Notes under the pieces: model-generated | What the model was told of the DNA's origin: nothing | The model's input: only the letters and a program-made list of their open reading frames with translations | The model's database searches: none | Source of the DNA: JABCYV01 sp963696025 | GTDB lineage: Bacteria > Acidobacteriota > Terriglobia > Terriglobales > Acidobacteriaceae | DNA: 64,000 nucleotides | Direction: 5' to 3' | Assembly (NCBI GenBank): GCA_963696025.1 | Contig: CAVOII010000004.1 | Span: 434,001 to 498,000, forward strand | Translations under genes and position numbers: made by a program | Shown: positions 26,076 to 35,148 of the stretch, piece by piece | Position numbering within the stretch: position 1 is the first letter of the stretch | How the letters are laid out: each line of letters starts with the position of its first letter

Positions 26076-27074
26076 ATGAAACTTGCTCAGATCGCTTCTA
26101 CCCTCAATGCCCGCCTCGAGAATGGCTCGCCTGAGACTGAAATCACCGGCGTCGCTGGAATCGGGGAGGCTGGACCTGGCCAGATCACTTTCGTGGCGAA
26201 CCCCAAGTACTCATCTGCGGCCCGGACCACCAAGGCCTCCGCGGTCATCGTGGACGACAACTTTCCAGCTATCTCCGCCGCACTGCTGCGCTCGAAGAAT
26301 CCTTACTTAACTTTCGCCCGCGCCGTTGAATTATTCCATCAGCCTGCCAGATATGCACCTGGTCGCCATCCGACGGCGGTAATCCATCCTTCCGCCAAGA
26401 TCGGAGAAAATGCGCACATTGGCCCTTACGTGGTCATCGATGAAGACGTCGCGATCGGTAAACACGCCGTCCTGCTCGCCCATGTGGTGATTTACCGCGC
26501 CGCGATCATAGGCGACAACTTTTTTGCCCACGCTCATGCCGTGGTACGCGAGCACTGCCGGCTGGGAAATAACGTGATTCTGCAAAATGGCGTGGTCATT
26601 GGCGGCGACGGCTTTGGCTTTGCCAAAGATGATCAAGCCCGCTGGCATAAGATTCCGCAGCCGCAGCCGGTCGTCATTGAAGACGACGTTGAGATCCAGT
26701 CCAATTCTTGCATCGACCGGGCCAGCGTGGGAGAGACGCAGATCGGACGCGGCACAAAGATTGACAACCTGGTGCAGGTAGGTCACGGTTCGCATATCGG
26801 CAAGGATTCTCTGCTGGCATCTCAGGTCGGCCTCGCGGGCTCAACCGAAGTGGGTAACAACGTGATTCTCACGGGACAGGTCGGCGTCGTTGGCCATTGC
26901 AAAATTGGTGATGGCGCGATCGTCACACCTCAGAGCGGAGTCGCTGGAGACGTAGCAGCGGGCGCGATTGTCAGCGGCTCCCCTGCGGTAGACCACAAGC
27001 TCTGGCTGAAGTATTCAGCCATCCTGAGCAGGCTCCCCGAAATTGCCAAGGCAGTCAGAGCAAAAAAAGAATAG
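26076..27074 (+). CDS. lpxD: UDP-3-O-(3-hydroxyacyl)glucosamine N-acyltransferase
   Basis: LpxD adds the second 3-hydroxyacyl chain in lipid A synthesis, so this organism makes a lipid A-type outer membrane. The 332-residue protein has an N-terminal uridine-binding domain (about 1-100; GPGQITFVANPKY) and a left-handed beta-helix of hexapeptide repeats (HPSAKIGENAHIGPYVVIDE, LGNNVILQNGVVIGGDGFGF). The catalytic His lies in NLVQVGHGSHIG, near residue 233. Length and order are standard. It is not beside lpxA, lpxB or fabZ, unlike in many Gram-negatives. A TACAAT at about 26043 could be its -10 box. Confidence 0.95.
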   Translation: MKLAQIASTLNARLENGSPETEITGVAGIGEAGPGQITFVANPKYSSAARTTKASAVIVDDNFPAISAALLRSKNPYLTFARAVELFHQPARYAPGRHPTAVIHPSAKIGENAHIGPYVVIDEDVAIGKHAVLLAHVVIYRAAIIGDNFFAHAHAVVREHCRLGNNVILQNGVVIGGDGFGFAKDDQARWHKIPQPQPVVIEDDVEIQSNSCIDRASVGETQIGRGTKIDNLVQVGHGSHIGKDSLLASQVGLAGSTEVGNNVILTGQVGVVGHCKIGDGAIVTPQSGVAGDVAAGAIVSGSPAVDHKLWLKYSAILSRLPEIAKAVRAKKE

Positions 27075-27227
27075 AACTGATCTTGTCAGGGAGGCTGTTT
27101 GAGCGTTATTGGTGGAAATGGCCATTTTGCGCCACTTACAGTGCCATGGGTTGAATCTGTCGCCATCCTCCCAACACTTCGAAATAGGCAAGAGGCCCAC
27201 AGACGAATTCGAAATTTAGGAGAAACA

Positions 27228-28223
27228 ATGCAAAAGCGCAAACTTGGAAAAAGCAATCTGGAAGTTTCGGCCATCGGGCTCGGCTGCATGGGAATGAGCT
27301 TTTCCTATGGCCCACCTAAAGACAAGCAGGAAATGACCTCTGTTCTGCGTGCCGCCGTGGAACGCGGCATCACATTCTTTGACACCGCCGAAGTTTACGG
27401 CCCGTACATGAACGAAGAACTGGTGGGCGAAGCGCTCGCTCCATATCGCGGCAAAGTGGTCATAGCCACCAAGTTCGGGTGGAAGATAGACCCCAAGGCG
27501 GAGCGAGGTTTGGCTGGGCTGGACAGCCGGCCAGAGCATATTAAGGAAGTCGCCGAGGCTTCACTTAAGCGGCTCAGGGTTGATGCCATCGATCTCTACT
27601 ATCAGCACCGTGTGGACCCCGAGGTCCCGATCGAAGACGTGGCGGGAGCCGTGAAGAACCTCATTCAGCAAGGCAAGGTCAAGCACTTCGGCATGTCGGA
27701 AGCAGCCGCAAAGACGATCCGTCGCGCACACGCAGTTCAGCCGGTCACCGCTGTCCAGAGCGAATACTCGCTTTGGTACCGGAATCCTGAGAAGGAAGTG
27801 CTGCCGACCCTTGAGGAGCTCGGAATTGGCTTCGTTCCATATAGCCCGCTGGGGAAAGGCTTCCTTACGGGAAAAATCAACGAAAAGACCACGTTCGACA
27901 GCACCGACTTCCGCAATCAACTCCCGCGTTTTACGCCCGAGGCTCGGAAGGCGAACCAGGCCTTGGTTGACCTGCTCGGCCAGATTGCACAACGGAAGAA
28001 AGCAACTCCTGCTCAGATTGCGCTCGCCTGGTTGCTGGCGAAGAAACCGTGGATCGTTCCAATCCCTGGCACAACTAAACTGAACCGCCTCGAAGAAAAC
28101 GTCGGAGCAGTTTCAATCGAGCTGACGCCAGACGATCGCCGCGAGATTGAAAGCGTCGCCTCAAGGGTCACGGTGCAAGGTGCTCGGTATCCCGAACACA
28201 TTGAGCAGATGAGCAATCGCTAA
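27228..28223 (+). CDS. Aldo/keto reductase
   Basis: TAGGAGAAACA before the ATG at 27228 fixes the start (MQKRKLGKSNLEVSAIGLGC), giving 331 residues; an upstream extension to 27099 is not family-like. The TIM-barrel AKR signature is present: FFDTAEVYGPYMNEELVGEA with catalytic Asp and Tyr, Lys in VVIATKFGW and His in YYQHRVDPEVP. NADPH-binding residues lie in WLLAKKPWIVPIPGTTKLNR near the C-terminus. It resembles the AKR13/YakC-like group, which reduces a range of aldehydes and ketones. The substrate is not predictable from the context. Confidence 0.92.
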   Translation: MQKRKLGKSNLEVSAIGLGCMGMSFSYGPPKDKQEMTSVLRAAVERGITFFDTAEVYGPYMNEELVGEALAPYRGKVVIATKFGWKIDPKAERGLAGLDSRPEHIKEVAEASLKRLRVDAIDLYYQHRVDPEVPIEDVAGAVKNLIQQGKVKHFGMSEAAAKTIRRAHAVQPVTAVQSEYSLWYRNPEKEVLPTLEELGIGFVPYSPLGKGFLTGKINEKTTFDSTDFRNQLPRFTPEARKANQALVDLLGQIAQRKKATPAQIALAWLLAKKPWIVPIPGTTKLNRLEENVGAVSIELTPDDRREIESVASRVTVQGARYPEHIEQMSNR

Positions 28224-28271
28224 GCGTAAGCTCATATAGAATTCGTTGCAATTTTCGCATTAACGAACGGG

Positions 28272-28811
28272 ATGGATATGGCGGACGCACCCGACCAACT
28301 CCTGCTTGAGGCTCTGCTCGACTCTTGGGACCGGAACAACGCGATCTTGCTTAACCTGCTCCGCGCCCTCCCGGAGGGCGGGCTGGAGGCCAGGGCGATG
28401 GAGGGCAGCCCATCGGTCGCGAAGATGTTCACACACATCCACTATGTACGACTTGGATTTGTCTTCGAGGATGCCCCCGAGTTCGCCAGAGAACTGCCGA
28501 AGGACGAGTGGGCGGTGGAGCGTGACCCCGGTCGCATCGCACACCTGCTAAACGACAGCGCCGAGGCGGTGCGGGACGCGGTAAAGAGCAGGGTGTTGGG
28601 CGGCCGGAACATGAACCTGCACTACGACCACCCGATCCTCCTGCTCCAGCACATGCTCTGGCACGAGGGCTACCATCACGGTCAGATGAAGCTGGCCCTC
28701 AAGATAGCAGGCCACCCAATGAGTGATAAAGAAGCCGGTCCCGTCACTTGGCGGGTCTGGATGAACAAGACATCGAAGGGAGTTATTCGGCGATCAAGCA
28801 AGGATGTCTAA
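28272..28811 (+). CDS. DinB-family four-helix protein
   Basis: The 179-residue protein has the DinB/YfiT-like four-helix bundle pattern with a metal-binding His triad: the first His in MFTHIHYVRLGF and the other two in MLWHEGYHHGQMKLAL. Such proteins are often thiol-dependent transferases or hydrolases. It starts with LLLEALLDSWDRNNAILLNL. The end overlaps the next gene (cupin) by 8 bp, so they form a pair. No thiol substrate can be named. Confidence 0.85.
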   Translation: MDMADAPDQLLLEALLDSWDRNNAILLNLLRALPEGGLEARAMEGSPSVAKMFTHIHYVRLGFVFEDAPEFARELPKDEWAVERDPGRIAHLLNDSAEAVRDAVKSRVLGGRNMNLHYDHPILLLQHMLWHEGYHHGQMKLALKIAGHPMSDKEAGPVTWRVWMNKTSKGVIRRSSKDV

Positions 28812-29223
28812 AATGGAAATAAAAAGAGCTGGCTCGCAACCTTCAGCGAAGGGTCCGTCAGAATGGTTCACTGGCACCGTACGGATCGATCCATTATTTC
28901 AGGCGCCCGATCCTGGGTTTGTTCAAGGTGCCAGCGTAACTTTCGAACCGGGCGCGCGAACTGCATGGCATTCGCACCCGTTGGGGCAGACCCTCATCGT
29001 GACGGCGGGCTGCGGCCGCGCACAACGCTGGGGAGGCCCGATCGAGGAGATTCGGCCGAGTGACGTGGTCTGGTTCTCGCCGGGTGAGAAGCACTGGCAC
29101 GGAGCCGCGCCGACAACGGCCATGACGCACATCGCCATTCAGGAAAAACTCGACGGGAAGGTCGTCGACTGGATGGAAAAAGTGAGCGACGAACAGTACC
29201 AAGGAAGGATCAAAGCCAAATAA
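28804..29223 (+). CDS. Cupin-domain protein
   Basis: The 139-residue protein is a single conserved beta-barrel cupin. Motif 1 is in ARTAWHSHPLGQTLIVTAGC with the two metal-binding histidines, and motif 2 is in DVVWFSPGEKHWHGAAPT with the third. The N-terminus (WFTGTVRIDPLFQAPDPGFV) is typical of the small cupins linked to carboxymuconolactone-decarboxylase-like proteins. It is translationally coupled to the DinB gene. A specific reaction cannot be assigned. Confidence 0.87.
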   Translation: MSKMEIKRAGSQPSAKGPSEWFTGTVRIDPLFQAPDPGFVQGASVTFEPGARTAWHSHPLGQTLIVTAGCGRAQRWGGPIEEIRPSDVVWFSPGEKHWHGAAPTTAMTHIAIQEKLDGKVVDWMEKVSDEQYQGRIKAK

Positions 29224-29244
29224 CAGGAAACAATCGGCGGGGCG

Positions 29245-29275
29245 GCCCACCTTTCGCGATTTTTCAAACGTGGGC
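29245..29275. terminator. Stem-loop between convergent genes
   Basis: GCCCAC (29245-29250) pairs with GTGGGC (29270-29275) around an AT-rich loop containing ATTTTT. It sits between the convergent cupin and plsC genes and may be a bidirectional terminator or a decayed palindromic repeat. Confidence 0.35.
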
Positions 29276-29348
29276 GAGCCGAGAGTTTGAGTAGGAGTCC
29301 CGGGGGGACCAGTCGTCCGGATTATTTGGCGCTTACAAACTTTTGTTC

Positions 29349-30050
29349 CTACATCTCCATACTCAGGCCACTCTCGATCGCTCGCCTTACTCGTTCCGTC
29401 AAACATTCCCTGCTGCCGAAATCTTCGGGTTCGATGGGAGCGTGAAAGATCACGGTCACGATTCCGGGCTTGATTGCGAATCTGCCTTTGGGCATCACGG
29501 TATGCGAGCCTGAAATTGTGAGTGGAACCACGGGCACATTACTTTCCATCGCTAGATGGAATGGCCCCTTCTTGAACGGAAGTAGTTTGCCATCCGGCGA
29601 GCGCTTGCCTTCCACGTAAATCGTCATGTTAATTCCCTGGCGAATGACCTCAGCCGCGGCACGTACGGCTGCGATGCCGGCTTCGCGGTCTCCGCGATCC
29701 ACCGGAACCAGTGAACCCAGACGCATGGTTTTCCCCAGGATGGGGTAACGGAATAATTCTTTTTTCACCATGACTGAGGTCCGGCGCGGTATCAGTGGAA
29801 GCAACAACGGCGGATCAATGTTGGAAGCGTGATTGGACATGAAAATGTATGTGCGTGCGGGATCCAGCTTGTCCAGCCCGATGACCTGCACCCGGACTCC
29901 AGCAAGGCGCACGCCCGTCCAGGCTCCCCACATGGCAACGCGGTAAAGAAAGTTCACGTTCCCAGTGAGCAGGGTCCACGGGAAGCAAACCAGCGCGGCT
30001 AGCGGAAGTAAGATTGCCCAGAAACCGAGCATAAGCACGGTGCGTATCAC
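29349..30050 (-). CDS. plsC: 1-acyl-sn-glycerol-3-phosphate acyltransferase
   Basis: PlsC makes phosphatidic acid in the inner membrane. I choose the GTG at 30050 (MIRTVLMLGFW) because it overlaps the upstream TGA as GTGA, the junction used elsewhere in this operon; a start at 30086 is open but would overlap by 40 bp. The 233-residue protein has an N-terminal membrane helix. The acyltransferase motif I HxxxxD is in SNHASNIDPPLLL, with SLVPVDRGDREAG, IYVEGKRSPDGKLLPFKKG (motif III) and VPVVPLTISGSHTVMPKG (motif IV). It is the last gene of the mgtC-to-plsC operon. Confidence 0.9.
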   Translation of the reverse strand: MIRTVLMLGFWAILLPLAALVCFPWTLLTGNVNFLYRVAMWGAWTGVRLAGVRVQVIGLDKLDPARTYIFMSNHASNIDPPLLLPLIPRRTSVMVKKELFRYPILGKTMRLGSLVPVDRGDREAGIAAVRAAAEVIRQGINMTIYVEGKRSPDGKLLPFKKGPFHLAMESNVPVVPLTISGSHTVMPKGRFAIKPGIVTVIFHAPIEPEDFGSRECLTERVRRAIESGLSMEM

Positions 30051-31873
30051 GGTTGGGTATCTCTTTGGGATTCGCCTTTCAGCCACGCGATACGGCGCGC
30101 TTTTTGCTGAGGGGTGACTTGGTCGACATCCTTCAGCTCAAACTCCACTTCTTCCCGGCTGCTCACCCTCCAATGCAATTTGCGCTCGCCCGCGGCGTTG
30201 CGCACACGAAGCCGCAGCGTGTCACCGATTCGCAACTCCGAAAGTTTCTGTCGGAAATCCGAGCTTGCGATCTGGCCGTTGATTTCAAGGATGGAATCTC
30301 CCACCATGAGCCTCGCATGCTCAGCCTCGCTGTTGGGACTAATCGCAGTAACGATTGGGGGAGCGTCAAAGTTTCGCGTCGCCTCAAATCCCGTATCGGC
30401 CCGAGTGCCGGAGTGTTGCACCACTTGCAATCCCACGCCGAGAAAGAAATCATTCCAAGGAATCTCTTCCGTCCCCGCGACATATTTCTGGAAGAAAGTC
30501 TTGAAGTCTGTGTGACTGACCGCTTCGGCCGCTTGCCGCACGCCGTCGGAGTCGGGGAAGTCCCGTCCCTGCTGGGCATAATTGTGGTTCATCCATTGAA
30601 AAACTTCGCGCAGCGACGCCGACCCATGGCTAACCTGACGCACGGCGAGATCGAGCAACACGCCCAAAAGCTCGCCCTTGTTGTAGTAAGAGATACTCCG
30701 CTGCGGCAGCCCATAATCGGGATACTTCTCCAACCAGGCATCCAGACTTGCGCCTTCAGCGGATTGCGTAAGGTGAGCCGGTCGCCGCTCCAGTTCGGCG
30801 ATCTGGTCCGCCAGGCGCCTCAACAACAAAGGCTCGTCGAGCAACCCCGCGCGCAACAGGATCTGATTCTGTGCTGCAGTAGTAACGCCTTCGCTGAACC
30901 AGAGAGCAGTGGTGTAATTTTCCTTTGTATAGTCGACCGGATCAAGAGACTGCGGACGGATGCGCTTGACGTTCCAGAGATGAAAAAACTCGTGCGCGGT
31001 GACGTCGGCCAAGGCCAACGGATTTTCTGCAAGAATTCGAGCGTTCACCTCGATAGCTGTGGAATCAGAATGCTCCATCCCTCCTCCTCCGCTGACGCTC
31101 GGAAAATGGTAGAGGAATAGATAATCCTGGAATGGCCGGTCGTTCATCCATGCGGTCGCCGTCCCTGCAATTTGCCGCACCACAGGAACGATTGTCTGGA
31201 GATTGTAGGCAGTCGGATCGGCGTCCACCACGACGCGATAGTGCCCCCCTCCTTGATCAAAATAGGCTTCCTGAAAAGAACCGATTTCAACCGGGCAATC
31301 CACCAGACGGTCATAGTTTTCCGCTGTGAATTCAGCCGTCGCAGAACTCGTAAGCGCAGTGGCGACGCGCCACCCGGCAGGAACATCAGTGAAATGAACC
31401 TGCATCGGGAAAGAGCGGCCGTCGGTCGGGTACATCAGGATTTCAGCCAGGTTGAAGAATGCATGTTGGTTGTTCAGCTCCGCGCCATAAGGGCCGGCCA
31501 AGCTGGCCACGATTTCGTACTCAATCGAGGCGCCCTGTTCCGTTCCACTGACGCGCCAACGGCTCTTGTCTAGTTGCTGAATCGTGGCAGGATTCCCCTT
31601 ACTGCTCCTCGCGCGCACCCAGTTGACGTATTGAGAGAAATCACGAACCTGGTAGAGCGAATTCCACACTGGCAATTGCAATTCGTGATCGGCAGGACCC
31701 GGCGGAAGCTCGAGGGTAACGTGAACCAGGTGTTCAGCACGATTTGCCAGCGAGATGGTATACCGGATTGCCGTGGGCTGCGATGAAGATTCGGGATTCT
31801 GGGCGCTTGCGCTGCTCGCACTTACTACGATGAGTGCGACCACAACGAGATTTGAACTTGTCTTGTGGATCAC
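30047..31873 (-). CDS. M61-family (glycyl aminopeptidase-like) metallopeptidase with PDZ domain
   Basis: The 608-residue protein has a signal peptide (VVALIVVSASSASAQ), an N-terminal beta-domain and a thermolysin-like zinc site HEFFHLWNVKR near residues 291-301. The downstream Glu ligand is in ALWFSEGVTTA. A C-terminal PDZ domain lies at about 505-590 (EHARLMVGDSILEINGQIAS). This order defines peptidase family M61, which removes N-terminal Gly or Ala from peptides in the periplasm. The GTG start overlaps the mpl stop as GTGA. Sitting between mpl and plsC, it may trim envelope peptides, which is inference from context. Confidence 0.9.
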   Translation of the reverse strand: MIHKTSSNLVVVALIVVSASSASAQNPESSSQPTAIRYTISLANRAEHLVHVTLELPPGPADHELQLPVWNSLYQVRDFSQYVNWVRARSSKGNPATIQQLDKSRWRVSGTEQGASIEYEIVASLAGPYGAELNNQHAFFNLAEILMYPTDGRSFPMQVHFTDVPAGWRVATALTSSATAEFTAENYDRLVDCPVEIGSFQEAYFDQGGGHYRVVVDADPTAYNLQTIVPVVRQIAGTATAWMNDRPFQDYLFLYHFPSVSGGGGMEHSDSTAIEVNARILAENPLALADVTAHEFFHLWNVKRIRPQSLDPVDYTKENYTTALWFSEGVTTAAQNQILLRAGLLDEPLLLRRLADQIAELERRPAHLTQSAEGASLDAWLEKYPDYGLPQRSISYYNKGELLGVLLDLAVRQVSHGSASLREVFQWMNHNYAQQGRDFPDSDGVRQAAEAVSHTDFKTFFQKYVAGTEEIPWNDFFLGVGLQVVQHSGTRADTGFEATRNFDAPPIVTAISPNSEAEHARLMVGDSILEINGQIASSDFRQKLSELRIGDTLRLRVRNAAGERKLHWRVSSREEVEFELKDVDQVTPQQKARRIAWLKGESQRDTQP

Positions 31874-33330
31874 ACCTTGGCGCGTGCCTCCACTGGATCA
31901 TTCGATCCCCGTGATCCCGCTCCTCCGATCGAGTGCAGGCGCTGCGGTAATTTTTCATAAATGCCACCAAAACCACCGTTAGAGAGAATCGCGACGACAT
32001 CACCTGGGCGCATTTCTGGTGCTACAAGTTGCACGATCCCATCTACCTCGGGGACGATCCGCGCGCGCCGTCCTTGTTTCTGGATCTGGGCCGCCAGGGA
32101 TTGCAAATCCAGCCGCTCCGGTTCAGGAATGGAGTCGGACTTGAAGACATTTGCAACCACGACCTCATCGGCCAGTGCTAGACTTTTCGCCAGATCATTT
32201 TGCAATACGTTTCTTCGCAGCGTGTTCGATCGCGGTTCGAGAATCGCCCATACCCGGGCCTCGGGGTAGCGCGCACGCAAAGCTGTCAAGGTGCCCGCAA
32301 TCGCGGTGGGATGATGCGCAAAATCGTCAATGATCGTAATCCCATTCACCCGTGCTCGGACTTCCAGGCGTCGCTTCACGCTCTTGAATGTCTTCAACGC
32401 GGCCGAGATTTCTTCCCTGGAAACGCCGCAGTCTACTGCCAAGGCCGCGGCGGCGGTGGCGTTCCAAACGTTGTACTCTCCGGCAAGCGAGAATTCGAAA
32501 TCTGCCCAAGGCTCACTGTTACGCAGCACTGTCCAGGTAGTGCGCGCGGGCTCGAAGCGCAGGTTCGTTATACGCCATGCGGATCTTGCGTTGGTCCCAT
32601 ATCGTTCCACCGGGCAAAACGCTCGTTCCAAACAGCGGTCGAGACTCTCTCCCTGATCAAATGCCACGATGCGTCCCCGTCGTGGAACCAGATTCACCAG
32701 CCGTTTGAAGGCGATCTCGACGGCTTCGAGGTCTTTGTATATATCGGCATGATCGAATTCCACCGAAGTCAGAATGGCGGAGTCGGGAAAGTAGTGTAGA
32801 AACTTCGGTCCCTTGTCGAAGAACGCCGTGTCGTACTCGTCGCCTTCAATAATGAAGTGTTTTCCCTGTCCCAACTGGAAGCTACTGCCGAAGTTTTCCG
32901 GGATGCCACCAATCAGAAACGAGGGTTGCATGCCGGCAGTGTGAAAAATCCATGCCAGCATCGAAGTGGTTGTGGTCTTGCCATGGGTGCCGGCGACGAC
33001 GAGCACTTCCTTGCCCCGCAGAAATTCGTCGTGCAGTAGCTGCGGCATCGAGCAGAACGGGATGCGTTCATCGAGGATGTACTCGAGTTCCACGTTGCCG
33101 CGCGAAAGCGCGTTCCCAACGACCACCATATCCGGCGCCGGCTCCAGGTTCTTCGCGGCAAATGGCTGCCAAACCGGAATGCCCAGCGAGTCGAGAAACT
33201 CAGACATTGGCGGATAAGCAGCCGCGTCCGAGCCGGTGACGCGAAACCCGTGCTGCTTCAGCATGCCCGCCAATGAGGCCATGGCGGTGCCGCAGATGCC
33301 AATCAAATGAATATGTTTCTTCTCAGTCAT
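31870..33330 (-). CDS. mpl: UDP-N-acetylmuramate:L-Ala-gamma-D-Glu-meso-DAP ligase
   Basis: Mpl attaches a recovered murein tripeptide to UDP-MurNAc, recycling peptidoglycan. The 486-residue Mur ligase has HLIGICGTAMASLAGMLKQH at the N-terminus, the ATP loop GTHGKTTTTS near residues 114-123, the central motif NVWNATAAAALAVDCG and DDFAHHPTAI in the C-domain. The C-terminal part (VWAILEPRSNTLRRNVLQND) and GGIPENFG support Mpl over MurC. The ATG overlaps the ldcA stop by four bases (ATGA). It receives the product expected from LdcA upstream. Confidence 0.92.
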   Translation of the reverse strand: MTEKKHIHLIGICGTAMASLAGMLKQHGFRVTGSDAAAYPPMSEFLDSLGIPVWQPFAAKNLEPAPDMVVVGNALSRGNVELEYILDERIPFCSMPQLLHDEFLRGKEVLVVAGTHGKTTTTSMLAWIFHTAGMQPSFLIGGIPENFGSSFQLGQGKHFIIEGDEYDTAFFDKGPKFLHYFPDSAILTSVEFDHADIYKDLEAVEIAFKRLVNLVPRRGRIVAFDQGESLDRCLERAFCPVERYGTNARSAWRITNLRFEPARTTWTVLRNSEPWADFEFSLAGEYNVWNATAAAALAVDCGVSREEISAALKTFKSVKRRLEVRARVNGITIIDDFAHHPTAIAGTLTALRARYPEARVWAILEPRSNTLRRNVLQNDLAKSLALADEVVVANVFKSDSIPEPERLDLQSLAAQIQKQGRRARIVPEVDGIVQLVAPEMRPGDVVAILSNGGFGGIYEKLPQRLHSIGGAGSRGSNDPVEARAKV

Positions 33331-34322
33331 AACTTCCGTCTAAAACTCTGCTCATGAATTTCTCCAACCACCGTCGCCTGTGTCGCTGCTTCCAGAATTC
33401 TTAGGCTCACTTCGCCGCGACTAACCCCCAGCGCGGCTTGCACTCCGATTGGGAGCGTGATATTCCGCCGCGATACATGCCCGGAACGGAAGCCATAAGC
33501 CACTGGCACTCCCAGATCACCGACGATTCGCAGCACGACCTCTTCCAATGTATAGCCCTGATCTTTATGCTGCACACAGTCCAACATCTCTCCGAAGATA
33601 ATGCCTTGGACCTCGGCCAGTTTACCCGCCAGCTTCAATTGCATGAGCATGCGATCGATCTGATAAGGCTTGGCAGCCAGGTCCTCGAGAAAAAGAATGG
33701 TGCCTGCCGTGCGGATTTCGTACGGCGTGCCCAGGGAGGCGGCCAACATGGAGAGGCATCCGCCATAGAGAACCCCCTCCCCAGAACCCTCGACCAGCGG
33801 CTTCGCTCCCGAATCCGCGCCCAGCGTCCATTCGGAGCTTCCTCCCAGCGCCGCTCCCCACGAAGGAATGTCAACTCCGTCGGCCACGGCAAAATCCTTA
33901 GTTACCATCGGCCCGTGGAAGGTCACCAATCCCGCGGCATCGGCAAAATAGGTAAGCAACGTGGTGTTGTCACTGTATCCGACAAATATTTTCGGGTGCG
34001 CGGCAATTTTTCGGATATCGACCGCCTCCAGTAAATAATCGGATCCGTAGCCGCCCCGGGCGCAGAGCACTGCCCGCACATCGTCACGCTGGAACATTTC
34101 CTCGAGTTCTCGTGCTCGCCGCTCCAATGATCCGGCGAAGTAGAGATCCTGGTCGAAGATCGAATCAGAATAGAAGGGTTTGTAACCTAGCCTTCGCAGA
34201 GCTTCACATCCCGCATCGAGTAGCTCACGCTTGATGTTACTGGCCGGAGCCACAATGCCGACGGTGTCGCCGACTTGCAGAGCGGGAGACTTAGTGCGCG
34301 GGATCGGCGAGGTGGCGGGCAT
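33327..34322 (-). CDS. ldcA: LD-carboxypeptidase (family S66)
   Basis: LdcA removes the terminal D-Ala from murein tetrapeptides in the cytoplasm, giving the tripeptide used by Mpl. From the ATG at 34322 the protein has 331 residues; a GTG at 34364 overlapping dapF by 20 bp is the alternative. Family features are VGDTVGIVAPASNIKRELLD, ARGGYGSDYLLEAVD with the nucleophile region, and FVGYSDNTTLLTYFADAAGL. Also present are LFLEDLAAKPYQIDRMLMQL (catalytic Glu) and PVAYGFRSGHVSRRNITLPI (catalytic His). It overlaps mpl by four bases. Confidence 0.91.
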   Translation of the reverse strand: MPATSPIPRTKSPALQVGDTVGIVAPASNIKRELLDAGCEALRRLGYKPFYSDSIFDQDLYFAGSLERRARELEEMFQRDDVRAVLCARGGYGSDYLLEAVDIRKIAAHPKIFVGYSDNTTLLTYFADAAGLVTFHGPMVTKDFAVADGVDIPSWGAALGGSSEWTLGADSGAKPLVEGSGEGVLYGGCLSMLAASLGTPYEIRTAGTILFLEDLAAKPYQIDRMLMQLKLAGKLAEVQGIIFGEMLDCVQHKDQGYTLEEVVLRIVGDLGVPVAYGFRSGHVSRRNITLPIGVQAALGVSRGEVSLRILEAATQATVVGEIHEQSFRRKL

Positions 34323-34344
34323 CTGATCAAATGTTACGCAAAAG

Positions 34345-35148
34345 CTAAACGAAAAACTCCCCACGGCAGATGAGCTGCGCCGGACCCCTCAGGTACACTT
34401 GGTCTTCCCAGCGCACCGTCTGGATTCCACCTGGCGCATGCACGCGCACCGGCGACTCAGCCCGATTCGTTGTAACGGCCGCAACTGCTGAGGCGCACGA
34501 TCCCGTTCCCGATGACTGCGTTTCGCCAACGCCGCGTTCAAAGAAACGTGCGTCAATATTGCTTCTATCTTTAACCATCACCAGTTCAACATTAGTTCCA
34601 TGTTCGAACTCGGGATGACGTCCAATCTCAGCCGCCTGCGCCTGCCAGCCATGAGCATAGTCACCGACGAATATGACGTAATGAGGATTACCCATCGAAA
34701 CCACAATTCCGCGCACCTCGCCGCACCCGAGCTTGATCGGAACTTCATCGCCAACTCGAGGCCGGCCAATCACAATCTCGAACTCGTATTGGTTATCGCT
34801 CCGAGCCGTGAGCACGCAAGTCTTCACTCCAGCCCCGGTGCGAACCGAAACTGTTTCCCTAGCCTGCTCGGAGCACAGATAAGCGGCCACGCAGCGGGTG
34901 CCATTCCCGGAGATTTCCGCTTCGGACCCGTCGGCATTGAACAGCCGCGCCTGGACGTCAGCGTCTTGGGCTGGTAACAACCACTCCACGCCATCGGCTC
35001 CCACTCCCTGATGCCGGTCGCACATACGCCGGGTCAGACCCCCAACATCGGCCGGTATCTGCGTCCCATCCATCCCATCGACAATCAGGAAATCGTTTCC
35101 GCAGGCGCTGGCCTTCACAAACGGCACCACGACTCCGGACGGGTTCAT
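34345..35148 (-). CDS. dapF: Diaminopimelate epimerase
   Basis: DapF converts LL- to meso-diaminopimelate for lysine and peptidoglycan. The 267-residue protein has both catalytic cysteines: C86 in SGNGTRCVAAY and the second in SSGTGSCASAVAA near residue 220. Also typical are FVKASACGNDFLIVDG, HQGVGADGVEWLLP and NADGSEAEISG. It starts with an ATG that overlaps the mgtC-like stop (ATGA). It supplies the diamino acid of the peptide recycled by the next two genes. Confidence 0.94.
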   Translation of the reverse strand: MNPSGVVVPFVKASACGNDFLIVDGMDGTQIPADVGGLTRRMCDRHQGVGADGVEWLLPAQDADVQARLFNADGSEAEISGNGTRCVAAYLCSEQARETVSVRTGAGVKTCVLTARSDNQYEFEIVIGRPRVGDEVPIKLGCGEVRGIVVSMGNPHYVIFVGDYAHGWQAQAAEIGRHPEFEHGTNVELVMVKDRSNIDARFFERGVGETQSSGTGSCASAVAAVTTNRAESPVRVHAPGGIQTVRWEDQVYLRGPAQLICRGEFFV